Of a stretch of DNA of 17,166 nucleotides, positions 8,919 through 16,361 are shown one piece after another (position 1 is the first letter of the stretch; every line of letters begins with the position of its first letter). The notes below the pieces were generated by a model. The model saw nothing but the letters and a program-made list of their open reading frames with translations, was not told the origin of the DNA and did not search any database. The translations under genes and the position numbers were made by a program. Origin of the DNA: Tardiphaga sp. (GTDB taxonomy: Bacteria; Pseudomonadota; Alphaproteobacteria; Rhizobiales; Xanthobacteraceae); contig JACMOT010000206.1 in NCBI GenBank assembly GCA_014377915.1, positions 1-17,166 on the forward strand, read 5' to 3'.

Positions 8919-10594
8919 CAACCAAACCAGACCAACTTACTTTCGCGCCACTCGGCGGGGTCGGCCAGATCGGCATGAACCTGTCGATTTACGGCATGGG
9001 CAATCGCGGCAACCAGAAATGGCTGGCGATCGATCTCGGCGTCTATTTCGGCGACGAGGAACATCTGCCCGGCATCGACCTGGTGATGCCGGACGTGCGC
9101 TTCCTGGAAAAGGAGCGCAAGAACCTCGTCGGCCTGATCCTCACCCACGCCCATGAGGACCATTTCGGCGCCATCATCGACCTGTGGCCGAAGCTGAAGT
9201 GTCCGATCTACGCGACGCAGTTCAGCGCCGCGCTGTTCCAGGCCAAATGCGCCTCCGAGCGCAACCCGCCGAAGATCCCCGTCACCGTGGTGGCGTCGGG
9301 CGGCACCATCGAACTCGGGCCGTTCAAGGTCGAGTTCATTCCGGTCGCGCATTCGATCCCGGAATCGCACGCGCTGGCGATCCACACCGCTGCCGGCACT
9401 GTGCTGCACACCGGCGACTGGAAGATCGATCCGACCCCGATCATCGGCAAGCCGACCGACGAGCGCCGTTTGCGCGAACTCGGCGATGCCGGCGTGCTGG
9501 CGCTGATCGGCGATTCCACCAACGCCGTGCGGGAAGGGCGCTCGCCCTCCGAGATGGAAGTTGCAAAGACCATCACCGAACTGGTGAAGGCCGCCAAGGG
9601 CCGCGTTGCCGTCACCACCTTCGCCTCCAACGTGGCGCGGCTGCGCGCCGTCGCCGAAGCTGCCGAGGCCTCGGGCCGCGAAGTTGTCGTGGTCGGACGC
9701 GCCATGGAACGCGTCGTTCAGGTCGCGCGCGAGACCGGTTTCCTCGACGGCGTGCGGGCGTTCCGCGGTGCCGACATGTATGGGCATTTGCCACCAGACA
9801 AGGTGATCGCGCTGTGCACCGGCAGCCAGGGCGAGCCGCGTGCCGCGCTGTCGCGCATCGCCAATGACGATCACCCGTTGGTGACCCTGAACAGGGGCGA
9901 CACCGTGATTTTCTCGTCGCGGACCATTCCGGGCAATGAGAAGGCCGTCGGCACCATCATCAATGGCCTGATCACCCAGGGTGTGGAGGTGGTCACCGAC
10001 CGCACCCATCTGGTCCACGTCTCCGGACATCCGCGCCGCGACGAATTGCGTGACATGATTTCCTGGGTTCGCCCGCAATTGCTGATCCCGGTGCATGGCG
10101 AGGCGCTGCATCTGCACGAGCACGCCAAGCTGGCGCGTGAATGCGGCGTGCCGCGCACCATGATCGTCAAGAACGGCGATCTGGTCCGGCTGTCGCCCGG
10201 CGATGCCGCGGTCATCGAGGAAATTCCGTCCGGCAAGATCTACAAGGACGGCTCGATCCTGGAAGACTCCAAGTCGCGCGCCGTTTCGGAACGGCGGCGT
10301 CTGGCGATGGCTGGTTGCGCGTTTGTCGGCATCGCCGTCACCGCCAAGGGCGACCTCGCCGATGAACCCGCGGTTGACCTGATCGGGATCCCCGAGAAGA
10401 ATGCCAAGGGCGAGGCGATGGACGACATCGTCTTCGATATCGTCGTCAACATTGTCGAGAACCTGCCGAAGGCGCGCAAGCGCGATCCCGACGCCATCGC
10501 CGAATCCGTTCGTCGTGCCGTGCGCTCGGCGCTGCAGGAGCAGTGGGGCAAGAAGACGATGTGCTACGTTCACATCATGCAGGTCGAGAAGTAG
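8915..10594 (+). CDS. rnj: Ribonuclease J
   Basis: This 559-aa protein is a metallo-beta-lactamase/beta-CASP ribonuclease of the RNase J family, which in alphaproteobacteria works in 5'-to-3' decay and rRNA or mRNA end trimming. The zinc-binding HxHxDH motif is HAHEDH at residues 78-83. Further ligands are H146 (VAHSIPES) and D168 (HTGDWKID). GDSTNA begins at residue 199. Later conserved segments include HVSGHPRRDEL and PVHGE, followed by the RNase J C-terminal domain. The ATG at 8915 overlaps the birA TGA (ATGA at 8915-8918), with a run of G (about 8903-8907) ahead of it. The length matches family members. It could be labelled a generic beta-CASP hydrolase, but the full set of motifs and the length make RNase J the best call. 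Confidence 0.95.
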   Translation: MTTKPDQLTFAPLGGVGQIGMNLSIYGMGNRGNQKWLAIDLGVYFGDEEHLPGIDLVMPDVRFLEKERKNLVGLILTHAHEDHFGAIIDLWPKLKCPIYATQFSAALFQAKCASERNPPKIPVTVVASGGTIELGPFKVEFIPVAHSIPESHALAIHTAAGTVLHTGDWKIDPTPIIGKPTDERRLRELGDAGVLALIGDSTNAVREGRSPSEMEVAKTITELVKAAKGRVAVTTFASNVARLRAVAEAAEASGREVVVVGRAMERVVQVARETGFLDGVRAFRGADMYGHLPPDKVIALCTGSQGEPRAALSRIANDDHPLVTLNRGDTVIFSSRTIPGNEKAVGTIINGLITQGVEVVTDRTHLVHVSGHPRRDELRDMISWVRPQLLIPVHGEALHLHEHAKLARECGVPRTMIVKNGDLVRLSPGDAAVIEEIPSGKIYKDGSILEDSKSRAVSERRRLAMAGCAFVGIAVTAKGDLADEPAVDLIGIPEKNAKGEAMDDIVFDIVVNIVENLPKARKRDPDAIAESVRRAVRSALQEQWGKKTMCYVHIMQVEK

Positions 10595-10609
10595 CCTCGG
10601 TAAAATGAC

Positions 10610-10613
10610 GGAG
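10610..10613 (+). promoter_or_regulatory. Shine-Dalgarno that fixes the mce start
   Basis: GGAG lies six bases before the ATG at 10620. It supports that start over the in-frame ATG at 10605, which would add five residues and has no comparable site. Confidence 0.6.
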
Positions 10614-10619
10614 AACTCC

Positions 10620-11024
<405 letters not shown>

Positions 11025-11030
11025 GGATCG

Positions 11031-11306
11031 ATGGCCTACACGATTTCAACGGCGCTGGCGGTCTACTTTGTTGTCTGGTGGATCACGTTGTTCCTGACGC
11101 TGCCGTTTGGTGTGCGCAGCCAGCATGAAGACGGCGAGGGGACCGATGGTACCGATCCCGGCGCCCCCGTCATCAGCCGGATGGGCCGCAAGCTGCTGTG
11201 GACTACGCTGATTTCAGCGGTCCTGTTCGGCATCGGCATGTATTGCTATCGTATGGATTATTTCAATATTGAGCGGCTGTCGAAACTGATGGGCGTGCCG
11301 ATCTAG
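11031..11306 (+). CDS. DUF1467 family small membrane protein
   Basis: This 91-aa protein has two predicted membrane helices (about residues 6-26 and 54-73) joined by an acidic, Gly/Asp-rich loop. The sequence PFGVRSQHE, followed by a GTDPGAP stretch and a basic RMGRKL entry into the second helix, is the pattern of DUF1467, found widely in alphaproteobacteria, often between mce and proS. Its function is not known. The ATG at 11031 has TGAGGA (11022-11027), overlapping the mce stop. The TAG at 11304-11306 runs straight into an inverted repeat. Confidence 0.88.
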   Translation: MAYTISTALAVYFVVWWITLFLTLPFGVRSQHEDGEGTDGTDPGAPVISRMGRKLLWTTLISAVLFGIGMYCYRMDYFNIERLSKLMGVPI

Positions 11307-11328
11307 CCGGCGCGAATCCAGCGCCGGC
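11306..11328. repeat. Perfect 8-bp inverted repeat after the DUF1467 gene
   Basis: GCCGGCGC (11306-11313) and GCGCCGGC (11321-11328) are separated by seven bases and would form a very stable GC hairpin. No T-run follows on either strand, so it is not a standard intrinsic terminator. It may protect the upstream mRNA 3' end or damp expression of the next gene. Confidence 0.5.
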
Positions 11329-11354
11329 GTGGCGCCGCGTATCGGAGGAACGAT

Positions 11355-11744
11355 ATGAAGCGCTTTTTGATCTTCCTGCTGCTCGGCCCGGCGGTCGGAT
11401 TTGTCGTGTTTGAACTGCGCGAACTGTCCGCCGGCAAGAGCATCGGCGGATTTCCCGGCTTCTTGATGGGGCTGCCGTTCGCCTATTGGTTCGGATTGAT
11501 CCCAGCGCTGGTGATGTGGCTCGAGGACTGGTTTCTCGAGGACAAGATGCAACTCTGGCCGAAAGTTCTGACGTCGACCATCTTTGGCTACGCGGTCAGT
11601 ATCGCCATGATTGTGATCTGGACCGCCGTGCCGATTCCGCTGCGTCAGCTGTTGACGTTTGGTATCGTCGGCGCGGTTCAGGGCGCGCTCTGTTCATGGC
11701 TGTCCGGCATAAAGCCGAAACAGCCGGCGCTGTCGCCAGATTGA
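11355..11744 (+). CDS. Uncharacterised four-helix membrane protein
   Basis: This 129-aa protein has four likely membrane helices (about residues 3-20, 35-57, 70-92 and 99-117) and short loops. The acidic LEDWFLEDK follows helix 2, and there is a short polar tail. The opening MKRFLIFLLLGPAVGF and the ending VGAVQGALCSWLSG remind me of short rhizobial membrane proteins of the DUF5413 type. This is from memory and not firm. A strong ribosome site, GGAGGA at 11344-11349, precedes the ATG, which supports a real gene. It follows the DUF1467 gene after 48 bases that include the hairpin. I cannot assign a function. Confidence 0.75.
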   Translation: MKRFLIFLLLGPAVGFVVFELRELSAGKSIGGFPGFLMGLPFAYWFGLIPALVMWLEDWFLEDKMQLWPKVLTSTIFGYAVSIAMIVIWTAVPIPLRQLLTFGIVGAVQGALCSWLSGIKPKQPALSPD

Positions 11745-11801
11745 CGGCAACCCTGCGTCGCCGTCTTGCGCGTTCCCGCGGTAGATTGTGACAAGAAAAT
11801 C

Positions 11802-11831
11802 AAAAAAAAGAGCAGGGCCGCGGCCCTGCTC
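11802..11831 (-). terminator. Intrinsic terminator for minus-strand transcription
   Basis: An uninterrupted 11+11 base palindrome (11810-11820 against 11821-11831, arm GAGCAGGGCCG) is flanked on its left by eight A residues (11802-11809). Read on the minus strand this is a GC-rich stem followed by U8, a textbook intrinsic terminator. On the plus strand the stem is followed by GGAAAATTG, not a T-run, so it would end rightward transcription poorly. It therefore implies a transcript arriving from the right on the minus strand. Confidence 0.8.
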
Positions 11832-11851
11832 GGAAAATTGTGTCGACCCTA

Positions 11852-12049
11852 TTAACCCGGCTTTTTTGGATTTTTATCCTTGACGACGGGTTGACGCTGC
11901 TTGAGCGCGTCAGGGCTCCTCCCGAGACTTGGACCACCAGACTTTGTCCTTGCAGACCGCCTGCGTTTTGATTCGTAGCCGATCTTTTTCGGCTTGTCAC
12001 CAATTTCAGCAATGCTGTTTAAAATTGAGGCATTCGCTGATACCATCAT
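11852..12049 (-). CDS. Candidate small basic protein (65 aa), unrecognised
   Basis: This minus-strand frame encodes 65 residues, of which 16 are Lys or Arg and 5 are Asp or Glu. The basic stretch from K19 onward (for example KRRRSARTK at 28-36, ending NPKKPG) looks disordered and could bind nucleic acid. Its TAA (11852-11854) lies 20 bases before the minus-strand terminator, which is the best argument that it is a gene. Against it, there is no clear Shine-Dalgarno before the ATG at 12047-12049, the third-position GC is lower than in neighbouring genes, and I see no convincing promoter. The start is uncertain. The alternative is a non-coding small RNA ending at the same terminator. A second minus-strand frame that reads through the terminator stem is less likely. 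Confidence 0.33.
   Translation of the reverse strand: MMVSANASILNSIAEIGDKPKKIGYESKRRRSARTKSGGPSLGRSPDALKQRQPVVKDKNPKKPG
11994..12023 (+). promoter_or_regulatory. Weak candidate sigma70 promoter upstream of proS
   Basis: TTGTCA (11994-11999, five of six matches to the -35 consensus) lies 18 bases before TTTAAA (12018-12023, four of six to the -10). A start near 12030 would leave a leader of about 170 bases before proS. This is a motif match only. Confidence 0.25.
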
Positions 12050-12202
12050 ACTACCGGCATTTTACCCAGCGGCTGAAACGACGTTGGCGAGTGCCGCAAA
12101 AGCCATACTCGTGATCGTGACCGTGCCCCGCTGCCCTTGTGTTTTGGCAGCCGATCCGGTTTCACTCGTTGATCCCGTGTCCGACGATTCTTGAGCGTGC
12201 CC

Positions 12203-13522
12203 ATGCGATTATCGCGTTATTTTCTGCCTATTCTCAAGGAGACTCCGAAAGAGGCGGAGATCGTCTCGCACCGGCTGATGCTGCGTGCGGGCATGATCAG
12301 GCAGGAGGCCGCTGGCATCTATGCCTGGCTGCCACTGGGCCTGCGGGTATTGCGCAAGATCGAGGCGATTGTGCGCGAAGAGCAGAACCGCGCCGGCGCG
12401 ATCGAGCTGTTGATGCCGACATTGCAACTCGCCGATTTGTGGCGCGAAAGCGGGCGTTACGATGCTTACGGGCCGGAGATGCTTCGGATCCAGGATCGCC
12501 ATAAGCGCGAGCTTCTGTACGGACCGACCAATGAGGAAATGATCACCGGCATCTTCCGCGGCTATGTGAAATCCTACAAGTCCCTGCCGCTCAACCTCTA
12601 CCATATCCAGTGGAAATTCCGCGACGAGCAGCGTCCGCGATTTGGCGTGATGCGTGGCCGCGAATTCCTGATGAAGGATGCCTATTCATTCGACGTCGAT
12701 GAGGCCGCAGCCAGGCGCTCCTATAACCGGATGTTCGTCGCCTATCTGCGGACCTTCGCGCGGATGGGCCTGAAGGCGATCCCGATGCGCGCCGAAACCG
12801 GCCCGATCGGCGGCGATCTCAGCCACGAATTCATCGTGCTCGCCGAGACTGGCGAATCGGCGGTGTATTGCGACAGCGACGTGCTCAACCTGCCGGTGCC
12901 GCCGGATGACGTCGACTATGACGGCGATCTCACTGACATCATCACGCAATGGACGTCGGTCTATGCCGCCACCGAGGACGTCCATGACGCCGAGCGGTTC
13001 GACCGCGAGGTGCCGGCCGACAAGCGCGTGCAGACGCGCGGCATCGAAGTCGGGCAGATCTTCTATTTCGGCACCAAATATTCCGAGGCCATGAAGGCCA
13101 GGGTGGCCGGCGCCGATGGCGCCAATCTGCCGATTCATGGCGGTTCCTACGGCGTCGGTGTGTCGCGCCTGCTGGGCGCGATCATCGAGGCCTGCCATGA
13201 CGAAAACGGGATCATCTGGCCGGAAGCCGTGGCGCCGTTCCGGGTCGCCATCCTCAACCTGAAGCAGGGCGCGGCCGAGACCGACGCGGCCTGCGAGGCG
13301 CTCTACAAGGAACTCTCCGCCAAGGGTGTGGACGTCCTGTATGACGACACAGACCTGCGCGCCGGCGGCAAATTCGCCACCGCCGACCTGATCGGCGTGC
13401 CGTGGCAGATCCTGGTCGGTCCGAAGGGGTTGGCCGACGGCAAGATTGAATTGAAGCGACGTAGTGACGGTTCGCGCGAGAATATCAGCGCGGCTGAGGC
13501 CGTCGCCAGGCTGACGTCCTGA
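12203..13522 (+). CDS. proS: Prolyl-tRNA synthetase, short type without editing insertion
   Basis: This 439-aa cytoplasmic class II aminoacyl-tRNA synthetase charges tRNA(Pro) with proline. Visible elements are [13 protein letters not shown] (motif 1 region, 38-50), TNEE (109-112), motif 2 ([10 protein letters not shown], continuing to KDAYSF, 139-163) and motif 3 ([14 protein letters not shown], 313-326). An HGTP-type anticodon-binding domain follows, with the usual [19 protein letters not shown] segment. The ~180-residue editing insertion between motifs 2 and 3 found in E. coli ProS is absent, as is normal for alphaproteobacterial ProS. The ATG at 12203 gives the family opening [16 protein letters not shown] 12191 and GTG 12197 in the same frame are possible but unnecessary. 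No strong ribosome site is seen. It is followed after 75 bases by the lipoprotein-release genes. Confidence 0.96.
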   Translation: MRLSRYFLPILKETPKEAEIVSHRLMLRAGMIRQEAAGIYAWLPLGLRVLRKIEAIVREEQNRAGAIELLMPTLQLADLWRESGRYDAYGPEMLRIQDRHKRELLYGPTNEEMITGIFRGYVKSYKSLPLNLYHIQWKFRDEQRPRFGVMRGREFLMKDAYSFDVDEAAARRSYNRMFVAYLRTFARMGLKAIPMRAETGPIGGDLSHEFIVLAETGESAVYCDSDVLNLPVPPDDVDYDGDLTDIITQWTSVYAATEDVHDAERFDREVPADKRVQTRGIEVGQIFYFGTKYSEAMKARVAGADGANLPIHGGSYGVGVSRLLGAIIEACHDENGIIWPEAVAPFRVAILNLKQGAAETDAACEALYKELSAKGVDVLYDDTDLRAGGKFATADLIGVPWQILVGPKGLADGKIELKRRSDGSRENISAAEAVARLTS

Positions 13523-13597
13523 CGACTTATCCACCGAGCGGTCGCGATGTGCCGAGTATGCGGCTAGAATTAGCCCGAATCGTGTGAGATTCGAACG

Positions 13598-14878
13598 ATG
13601 GATGATGCCATGAGCGAGCCAGTTCGAACCCCACCTTTCGCCGCCTTCGAATGGCTGCTGTCCGGACGCTATCTCCGTGCACGCCGCAAGGAAGGATTCA
13701 TCTCCGTCATCGCCGGTTTCTCGTTCCTCGGCATCATGCTCGGTGTTGCCACGCTGATCATTGTGATGGCGGTCATGAACGGCTTCCGCAAGGAACTACT
13801 GGACAAGATTCTAGGCCTCAACGGTCATCTATTGGTGCAGCCGCTGGAAAGCCCGCTGACCGACTGGAAGGACGTCGCCGAGCGCATCAATGGCGTCAAG
13901 GGCATTCGGCTGGCCGCGCCGGTGGTGGATGGCCAGGCATTGGGATCCTCTGCCTTCGGGGCCTCGGGTGTGTTTGTGCGCGGCATTCGCGCAGCCGACC
14001 TCAACAACCTCACTTCCATCGCCAAGAACATCAAGCAGGGCACGCTCGAAGGCTTTGACGACGGGCAGGGCGTTGCGATCGGCCGGCGACTGGCAGACCA
14101 GTTGTCGCTCCATGCCGGCGATAACATCACGCTGGTGGCGCCGAAGGGGGCGGTAACGCCGATGGGCACGACGCCGCGGATCAAGCCTTACAAGGTCGCC
14201 GCGGTGTTCGAGATCGGAATGTCGGAATATGATTCGACCTTCGTGTTCATGCCGCTGACGGAGGCGCAGGCCTATTTCAACCGTGCCTCGGATGTCACCT
14301 CGATCGAGGTCTATACGGTCAATCCCGACAAGATCGACGAGTACCGTAAGACGGTGACCGAGGCGGCGGGGCGGCCGATCTTCCTGGTCGACTGGCGGCA
14401 GCGCAATTCGACCTTCTTCAACGCGCTGCAGGTCGAACGCAACGTGATGTTCCTGATCCTGACCCTGATCGTGCTGGTGGCGGCGCTCAACATCGTGTCT
14501 GGACTGATCATGCTGGTGAAGGACAAGGGCAGCGACATCGCCATCCTGCGCACCATGGGCGCGACGCAGGGCTCGATCATGCGGATTTTCCTGATCACCG
14601 GCGCGGCGATCGGCGTGGTGGGCACCCTGGTCGGCTTCGCGGTCGGACTGCTGGTGTGCATGAATATTGAGTCGATCCGGCAGTTCATCTCCTGGATGAC
14701 CTCCACCGAACTGTTCTCGCCGGAACTGTATTTTCTCTCCAAACTGCCGGCCGAGGTCGACGTCGGCGAGACCAGCGCCGTGGTGATCATGGCGCTGACG
14801 TTGTCCTTCCTCGCCACCCTGTATCCGTCCTGGCGCGCCGCGCGCCTCGATCCCGTTGAAGCGCTAAGGTACGAGTAG
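13598..14878 (+). CDS. lolC: Lipoprotein-releasing ABC transporter permease (LolC/E family)
   Basis: This 426-aa inner-membrane protein pairs with LolD to extract outer-membrane lipoproteins and pass them to LolA. Layout: a cytoplasmic N-terminus, TM1 at about 38-62 ([20 protein letters not shown]), a MacB-like periplasmic domain at ~65-275, then three helices near 282-305, 330-356 and 392-410. The coupling segment is [18 protein letters not shown] (310-327), and the family ending [18 protein letters not shown] is present. Only one permease gene is found beside lolD here, whereas E. coli has lolC and lolE. In alphaproteobacteria a single permease probably forms a homodimer, so LolC, LolE or LolF are all used as names. 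The start at 13598 has no clear Shine-Dalgarno, and ATG 13610 ([10 protein letters not shown]) is an alternative. Confidence 0.93.
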   Translation: MDDAMSEPVRTPPFAAFEWLLSGRYLRARRKEGFISVIAGFSFLGIMLGVATLIIVMAVMNGFRKELLDKILGLNGHLLVQPLESPLTDWKDVAERINGVKGIRLAAPVVDGQALGSSAFGASGVFVRGIRAADLNNLTSIAKNIKQGTLEGFDDGQGVAIGRRLADQLSLHAGDNITLVAPKGAVTPMGTTPRIKPYKVAAVFEIGMSEYDSTFVFMPLTEAQAYFNRASDVTSIEVYTVNPDKIDEYRKTVTEAAGRPIFLVDWRQRNSTFFNALQVERNVMFLILTLIVLVAALNIVSGLIMLVKDKGSDIAILRTMGATQGSIMRIFLITGAAIGVVGTLVGFAVGLLVCMNIESIRQFISWMTSTELFSPELYFLSKLPAEVDVGETSAVVIMALTLSFLATLYPSWRAARLDPVEALRYE

Positions 14879-14880
14879 AG

Positions 14881-15588
14881 ATGACTGACATGGCGCAGGC
14901 GGGCGAGGATGTACCGGTCGTCTATCTCCACGACATCAAGCGGCAATACACCCAGGGCGCGACCGTCCTGACCATCCTTGATAATGCCAGGCTGGCGCTG
15001 TGGGCCGGCCAGTCGGTCGCACTGGTCGCGCCAAGCGGCTCCGGCAAATCGACGTTGCTGCACATCGCCGGCCTGCTGGAGAGCCCGGACGAGGGCGAGG
15101 TCTATGTCGGCGGCACCGCGACCTCCGGCCTGTCGGACTCCGAGCGCACCCAGATCCGCCGCACCGATATCGGCTTCGTCTACCAGTCGCACCGTCTGCT
15201 GCCGGAATTCACCGCGCTTGAGAATGTCATGATGCCGCAGATGATCCGCGGCCTGAAACGCGCCGAAACCGTGGTTCGGGCGAAGGAGATCCTGGCCTAT
15301 CTCGGGCTGGGCGAGCGCATCACGCACCGGCCCTCGGAATTATCCGGCGGCGAGCAGCAGCGCGTGGCGATTGCCCGCGCTGTCGCCAACGCGCCGCGGG
15401 TGCTGTTCGCTGACGAGCCGACCGGCAACCTCGATCCGCACACCGCCGACCACGTCTTCAAGGCGCTGATGCAGCTGGTGAAGGCGACCCGGGTGGCGAT
15501 GCTGATCGCGACCCATAATATGGAGCTGGCGGGCCGGATGGACCGCAGGGTCTCGCTGGAAAACGGCAAGGTCATCGAACTCGACTGA
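14881..15588 (+). CDS. lolD: Lipoprotein-releasing ABC transporter ATP-binding protein
   Basis: This 235-aa protein is the ATPase of the lipoprotein-release transporter, on the cytoplasmic face of the inner membrane. All ABC motifs are in order: Walker [10 protein letters not shown] (50-58), Q-loop Q102 ([10 protein letters not shown], a LolD-type sequence), signature [14 protein letters not shown] (154-167), Walker B VLFADEP (174-180) followed by TGNLDP, and H-loop H212 (ATHN). The ATG at 14881 is two bases after the permease stop, so the pair is one operon. An in-frame ATG at 14890 would shorten it by three residues. Its TGA is 22 bases from the stop of the convergent DUF3551 gene, with no terminator visible between. 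Confidence 0.96.
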   Translation: MTDMAQAGEDVPVVYLHDIKRQYTQGATVLTILDNARLALWAGQSVALVAPSGSGKSTLLHIAGLLESPDEGEVYVGGTATSGLSDSERTQIRRTDIGFVYQSHRLLPEFTALENVMMPQMIRGLKRAETVVRAKEILAYLGLGERITHRPSELSGGEQQRVAIARAVANAPRVLFADEPTGNLDPHTADHVFKALMQLVKATRVAMLIATHNMELAGRMDRRVSLENGKVIELD

Positions 15589-15610
15589 CCTGCCTGACGG
15601 TGCCTTCGGC

Positions 15611-15880
15611 TCAGTAGCCGCGGCGCTGGCGGCTGCGGGAGCGTGGCGCCGGCTGTTCGGTGTAGGCCGGCGAATGGGCCAGCGCCGGGTTCTGGAAACA
15701 GGTGGTGCCCTGGCCGGAAGCGGTGATCGCGCACTGCCGGTAGGTCGAGTAGCTGCAGTCGTCATCGCCATACAGTGAGCGCATGCAGAACGGGTACCCG
15801 CTGGGCGAGGCCGCGGCGGGGCTGCAATCGACGGCGGCGACCGTTCCGAGGGCGATCAGGGCGAACAGCGCTTTGAGCAT
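15611..15880 (-). CDS. DUF3551 family small secreted protein
   Basis: This 89-aa protein has a Sec-type signal peptide: a hydrophobic core at 3-18 and a likely cut after AAA near residue 24. The mature part is YPFCMRSLYGDDDCSYSTYRQC followed by ASGQGTTCFQNPAL, the pattern of DUF3551, a family abundant in Bradyrhizobium and relatives. Cysteines are at 19, 32, 42, 50 and 61. The last four lie in the mature protein and could form two disulfides in the periplasm. The tail is rich in Arg and Ser. The function is unknown. AGGAG at 15887-15891 (minus strand) lies six bases from the ATG, giving firm support for this start. It is the only well-supported minus-strand gene in the window and converges on lolD. 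Confidence 0.87.
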   Translation of the reverse strand: MLKALFALIALGTVAAVDCSPAAASPSGYPFCMRSLYGDDDCSYSTYRQCAITASGQGTTCFQNPALAHSPAYTEQPAPRSRSRQRRGY

Positions 15881-15993
15881 GAAAATCTCCTGCCGACTCG
15901 CTGGCCGACGTATGGGGTATTTGGGCCGACAGAGCCGGCTGGGCGAGGTTTCGTCAACTCACATCTGTTCTATCGGCCACCGTAGCTACGCCG

Positions 15994-16001
15994 TTAACCA
16001 T
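15994..16001 (+). promoter_or_regulatory. Possible CtrA half-site (TTAACCAT)
   Basis: TTAACCAT matches the half-site reported for the cell-cycle regulator CtrA in alphaproteobacteria. It lies about 100 bases upstream of the small membrane-peptide gene and about 115 bases upstream of the divergent DUF3551 gene. An eight-base match alone is weak evidence. Confidence 0.2.
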
Positions 16002-16088
16002 CCATTTGCATTCGGATCCAAGGGCAACAGTCGAACTTGACTCCAGGAACAAAATGCGAACATTGTTCTGCATATGTTCCAGTAACAC

Positions 16089-16093
16089 GGAGG
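16089..16093 (+). promoter_or_regulatory. Strong Shine-Dalgarno for the small membrane-peptide gene
   Basis: GGAGG lies five bases before the ATG at 16099, nearly ideal spacing. It is the best ribosome site in the right-hand half of the window and the main reason for calling the 32-codon gene. Confidence 0.7.
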
Positions 16094-16098
16094 CTGAC

Positions 16099-16197
16099 AT
16101 GTTGAAAACTTTCGTTGAAGAAGCAGCGGCAATGGCGTCGATCGTATTGTTTGTGGGCATGATTGCCGTGTGGGCGCAGTTGATTCCGCAGCTTTGA
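16099..16197 (+). CDS. Small single-helix membrane protein, 32 aa
   Basis: The 32 residues begin MLKTFVEEAAAMASIV. They form a short amphipathic or acidic N-terminus, one hydrophobic helix (about residues 12-29, including LFVGMIAVWAQL) and a short end, PQL. This is the shape of small inner-membrane proteins that tune larger complexes. A strong GGAGG at 16089-16093 fixes the start at 16099. An in-frame ATG at 16054, also with an AGGA (16045-16048) five bases ahead, would give 47 residues, with MRTLFCICSSNTEAD added at the front. Both starts are possible, and I prefer the shorter. The gene stands alone, 164 bases before dnaE and divergent from the DUF3551 gene. I do not recognise a named family and assign no function. 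Confidence 0.55.
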   Translation: MLKTFVEEAAAMASIVLFVGMIAVWAQLIPQL

Positions 16198-16233
16198 GCC
16201 GGACCCGCCCGCTGGCGCAAAGGTGTCGATGGG

Positions 16234-16249
16234 AAAGCGGGGACGCTTT
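16234..16249 (+). other. Small hairpin after the membrane-peptide gene
   Basis: AAAGCG (16234-16239) and CGCTTT (16244-16249) form a perfect 6-bp stem with a GGGA tetraloop, 37 bases after the small gene's stop. The stem ends in T's, but no further T-run follows, so it would be at most a weak terminator. Confidence 0.25.
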
Positions 16250-16361
16250 GCCGGGCTGGCGGGTTTCACATGGACAGGCTCCGGCGCAGGCATCACGATA
16301 GATCGGCGAGTCGGTCTTTCGGGGCTGCCGCGATCCCTCGATTCGATGATTGCCTGACGTC

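Larger units (their letters stand above)
11745..12202. other. 458-base gap between the membrane-protein gene and proS
   Basis: This is the longest stretch without a well-supported gene. It contains a strong intrinsic terminator oriented for the minus strand (11802-11831), a candidate 65-codon minus-strand reading frame (11852-12049) and a weak candidate sigma70 promoter for proS (11994-12023). Base composition is visibly more AT-rich in patches than the flanking genes. Short plus-strand frames here (for example from 11929 and from 11994) have no ribosome site or recognisable family. Confidence 0.6.

Noticed and set aside
11800..12012. Second minus-strand frame (70 codons) across the same gap
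   Set aside because: It reads through the terminator stem and ends in the U-tract, so a complete mRNA for it would not be expected.
11994..12194. Plus-strand frame of 66 codons before proS
   Set aside because: There is no ribosome site and no family pattern, and its start overlaps a candidate promoter. There is not enough support to call it.
13570..13597. GATTCGAAC near 13586, resembling a tRNA T-loop
   Set aside because: No acceptor, D or anticodon stem can be built around it, so it is a chance match.
15028..15054. LolD Walker A begins with Ala in place of Gly (APSGSGKST)
   Set aside because: The GSGKST core is intact, and Ala-Pro at this place is common in alphaproteobacterial LolD as I recall it. 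It is not a defect.
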